A stretch of DNA of 6,089 nt from assembly GCA_964477455.1 (NCBI GenBank), contig CAYZHG010000017.1:1-6089 (forward strand), given 5' to 3'. Shown piece by piece: positions 5,668 through 6,089 of this stretch (positions are counted from its first letter, which is position 1; the number at the start of each line of letters is the position of its first letter). Source of the DNA: CAIOJG01 sp964477455 (GTDB taxonomy: Bacteria > Patescibacteriota > Patescibacteriia > Magasanikbacterales > GWA2-37-8). Under the pieces are notes generated by a model that was not told the DNA's origin, did not search any database, and worked only from the letters and a program-made list of their open reading frames with translations. The translations under genes and the position numbers were made by a program.

Positions 5668-5853
5668 TCACAACTGCTGTACAAATATATTGAAGCGGTA
5701 GTGGCGAATCCGAACTTCTTGTCCGGTAATCTCAATCTTGCATCTAGTTTGACCTTTTGTGTCTTGCTGATGCCTGAGATTCACCATCAAGCGGTCGGGG
5801 GTATCACTGTCTTGGTTGATGACATTCATCTGTACGATGTTTGCTCTCGCCAT
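5668..5853 (-). CDS. Doubtful small ORF antisense to the candidate RNA
   Basis: The 61-codon ORF begins MARANIVQMNV and ends RHYRFNIFVQQL, hydrophilic with a possibly beta-rich, basic C-terminal half (TRCKIEITGQEVRIRHYRF). I recognise no family. AAGG lies 8 nt before the ATG. No good minus-strand promoter is seen upstream, and the plus strand carries promoter, helices and terminator around it. Codon use is more GC-rich than fusA, and it ends in TGA like the other minus-strand ORF at 1697-1909. The frame extends further upstream to an ATG at 6006, but that would overlap the next gene. It is either a small foreign gene or a by-product of a GC-rich RNA gene; I favour the latter. Confidence 0.28.
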   Translation of the reverse strand: MARANIVQMNVINQDSDTPDRLMVNLRHQQDTKGQTRCKIEITGQEVRIRHYRFNIFVQQL

Positions 5854-5894
5854 GTACAGCGCCTTAGGGGCAAGATCCTTAAAATTATTTTTGT

Positions 5895-5919
5895 GGGGTA
5901 CTATGCCCCTATTTTTTTT
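5895..5919 (+). terminator. Intrinsic terminator of the candidate RNA
   Basis: GGGGTA (5895-5900) pairs with TGCCCC (5904-5909), 6 pairs with one wobble and a 3-nt loop, followed by TA and T8 (5912-5919). An alternative 8-bp pairing of TAGGGGCA (5865-5872) with TGCCCCTA (5904-5911) ends at the same T run. Both folds would terminate, but they hold different upstream sequence. Confidence 0.8.
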
Positions 5920-5932
5920 ATAAAATTTTTGC

Positions 5933-5960
5933 TTGACTACGCTTGGCAATCTGTTATAAT
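5933..5960 (+). promoter_or_regulatory. Promoter of the DksA-like gene
   Basis: TTGACT (5933-5938, 5 of 6), a 16-nt spacer, and a perfect TATAAT (5955-5960). A start near 5967 leaves a leader of about 20 nt before the ATG at 5987, with no Shine-Dalgarno motif. It begins 13 bp after the preceding T run. Confidence 0.82.
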
Positions 5961-5986
5961 AATCACGTTCAAAATAATTTTCATAT

Positions 5987-6089
5987 ATGGCAAAATCGAC
6001 ATTCAATAAAGAATTTCTTTTAAAAATAAAAACCTTACTTTTGAAGGAAAAAGAAATATTGGAAAAAGACTTGGGTAAATTTACTCAAA
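5987..6089 (+). CDS. Start of a probable TraR/DksA-type zinc-finger protein (3' end missing)
   Basis: Only 34 codons are inside the window: MAKSTFNKEFLLKIKTLLLKEKEILEKDLG and a few more. The sequence is strongly helical and charged, with leucines at heptad-like spacing, which predicts a coiled coil. This matches the N-terminal coiled coil of the TraR/DksA family (short bacterial C4 zinc-finger proteins that bind the RNA polymerase secondary channel), in which openings such as a leucine-rich stretch with LL-x-E/K-x-E-x-L-E are common. The diagnostic zinc-finger cysteines would lie beyond the window, so the call rests on coiled-coil style alone; another coiled-coil protein is possible. A consensus-like promoter lies directly upstream, so it heads its own unit. 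Confidence 0.5.
   Translation, partial: MAKSTFNKEFLLKIKTLLLKEKEILEKDLGKFTQ

Larger units (their letters stand above)
5589..5919 (+). ncRNA. Candidate structured non-coding RNA, about 330 nt, family unknown
   Basis: The unit has its own strong promoter and intrinsic terminator, and is more GC-rich than the flanking spacer. Helices in order: TGTAGT/ACTACA (5588-5604); GTTCGC/GCGAAC (5613-5630, perfect); a long arm 5655-5669 with 5706-5722 (15 pairs, one 2-nt bulge), capped by ACTGCT/AGCGGT (5673-5699); 5725-5734 with 5775-5785 (10 pairs, one bulged C), enclosing GCATC/GATGC (5740-5773); CATCAA/TTGATG (5785-5821); and CTGTAC plus ATG with CAT plus GTACAG (5830-5859). I see no tmRNA tag or tRNA-like ends, no RNase P GAAAGTCC core and no 6S-type single long rod. 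The plus-strand GTG frame at 5662 runs through the terminator, so it is unlikely to be coding. A minus-strand ORF overlaps and is the main alternative. Confidence 0.5.

Noticed and set aside
5589..5919. tmRNA, RNase P RNA or 6S RNA
   Set aside because: No tRNA-like ends or CCA, no GAAAGTCC or ACAGAA core on either strand, and no pairing of the two ends into one long rod.
5819..5923. Short hydrophobic plus-strand ORF (starts MTFICTMFALAM), toxin-like in look
   Set aside because: No ribosome-binding motif, it overlaps RNA helices and the terminator stem, and its hydrophobic end comes from the T-rich terminator tail.
5662..6009. 115-codon plus-strand ORF starting with GTG
   Set aside because: It runs through the intrinsic terminator and the promoter of the next gene, has no ribosome-binding motif, and its second half merely translates AT-rich control DNA.
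1..6089. CRISPR array, tRNA genes, or insertion sequence
   Set aside because: No regularly spaced direct repeats, no tRNA-like cloverleaf with TTCGA arm and no transposase-like ORF or paired terminal repeats were found by eye.

Overview
The window looks like a chromosomal piece of an AT-rich bacterium with standard stop codon use. My best guess at lineage is the Candidate Phyla Radiation (Patescibacteria). This is inferred from the compact gene style, a lone-receiver two-component pair, AT-rich start regions without Shine-Dalgarno motifs, and a short str operon. No marker gene here settles it.

Layout. Positions 1-1583 hold a two-component pair: a membrane-anchored PAS/HisKA/HATPase histidine kinase, cut by the left window edge, and a stand-alone receiver protein. 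A strong and possibly bidirectional terminator closes this unit. Positions 1650-1930 are a more GC-rich island with a small two-helix membrane protein on the minus strand. Between it and rpsL lies a compact divergent promoter region with an inverted repeat across the -35 boxes. The rpsL side has a near-consensus sigma70-type promoter and a structured leader of about 143 nt that contains a terminator-like hairpin and a possible competing pairing. The str operon follows: rpsL (S12), rpsG (S7), a 141-nt spacer with two GC-rich hairpins, then fusA (EF-G), closed by a clear intrinsic terminator. No tuf follows.

Positions 5355-5986 hold no convincing protein gene on the plus strand but are dense in signals: a near-perfect 24-bp palindrome, three DnaA-box-like nonamers, an AT-rich stretch, a second degraded copy of the palindrome, a strong promoter (TTGACA, 17-nt spacer, TATACT), about 330 nt of GC-elevated sequence with several nested helices, and an intrinsic terminator. 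The best reading is a dedicated structured non-coding RNA gene with its own operators; this is the most unusual element here. A 61-codon minus-strand ORF inside it is the competing explanation. The window ends with a promoter and the first 34 codons of a gene resembling the coiled-coil start of TraR/DksA-type zinc-finger proteins.

How they work together: the kinase and receiver form a phosphorelay pair whose output is not visible here. The str operon makes two 30S proteins and the translocase, with leader and intergenic RNA structures as possible control points. The putative RNA between fusA and the DksA-like gene has no assignable function from sequence alone.
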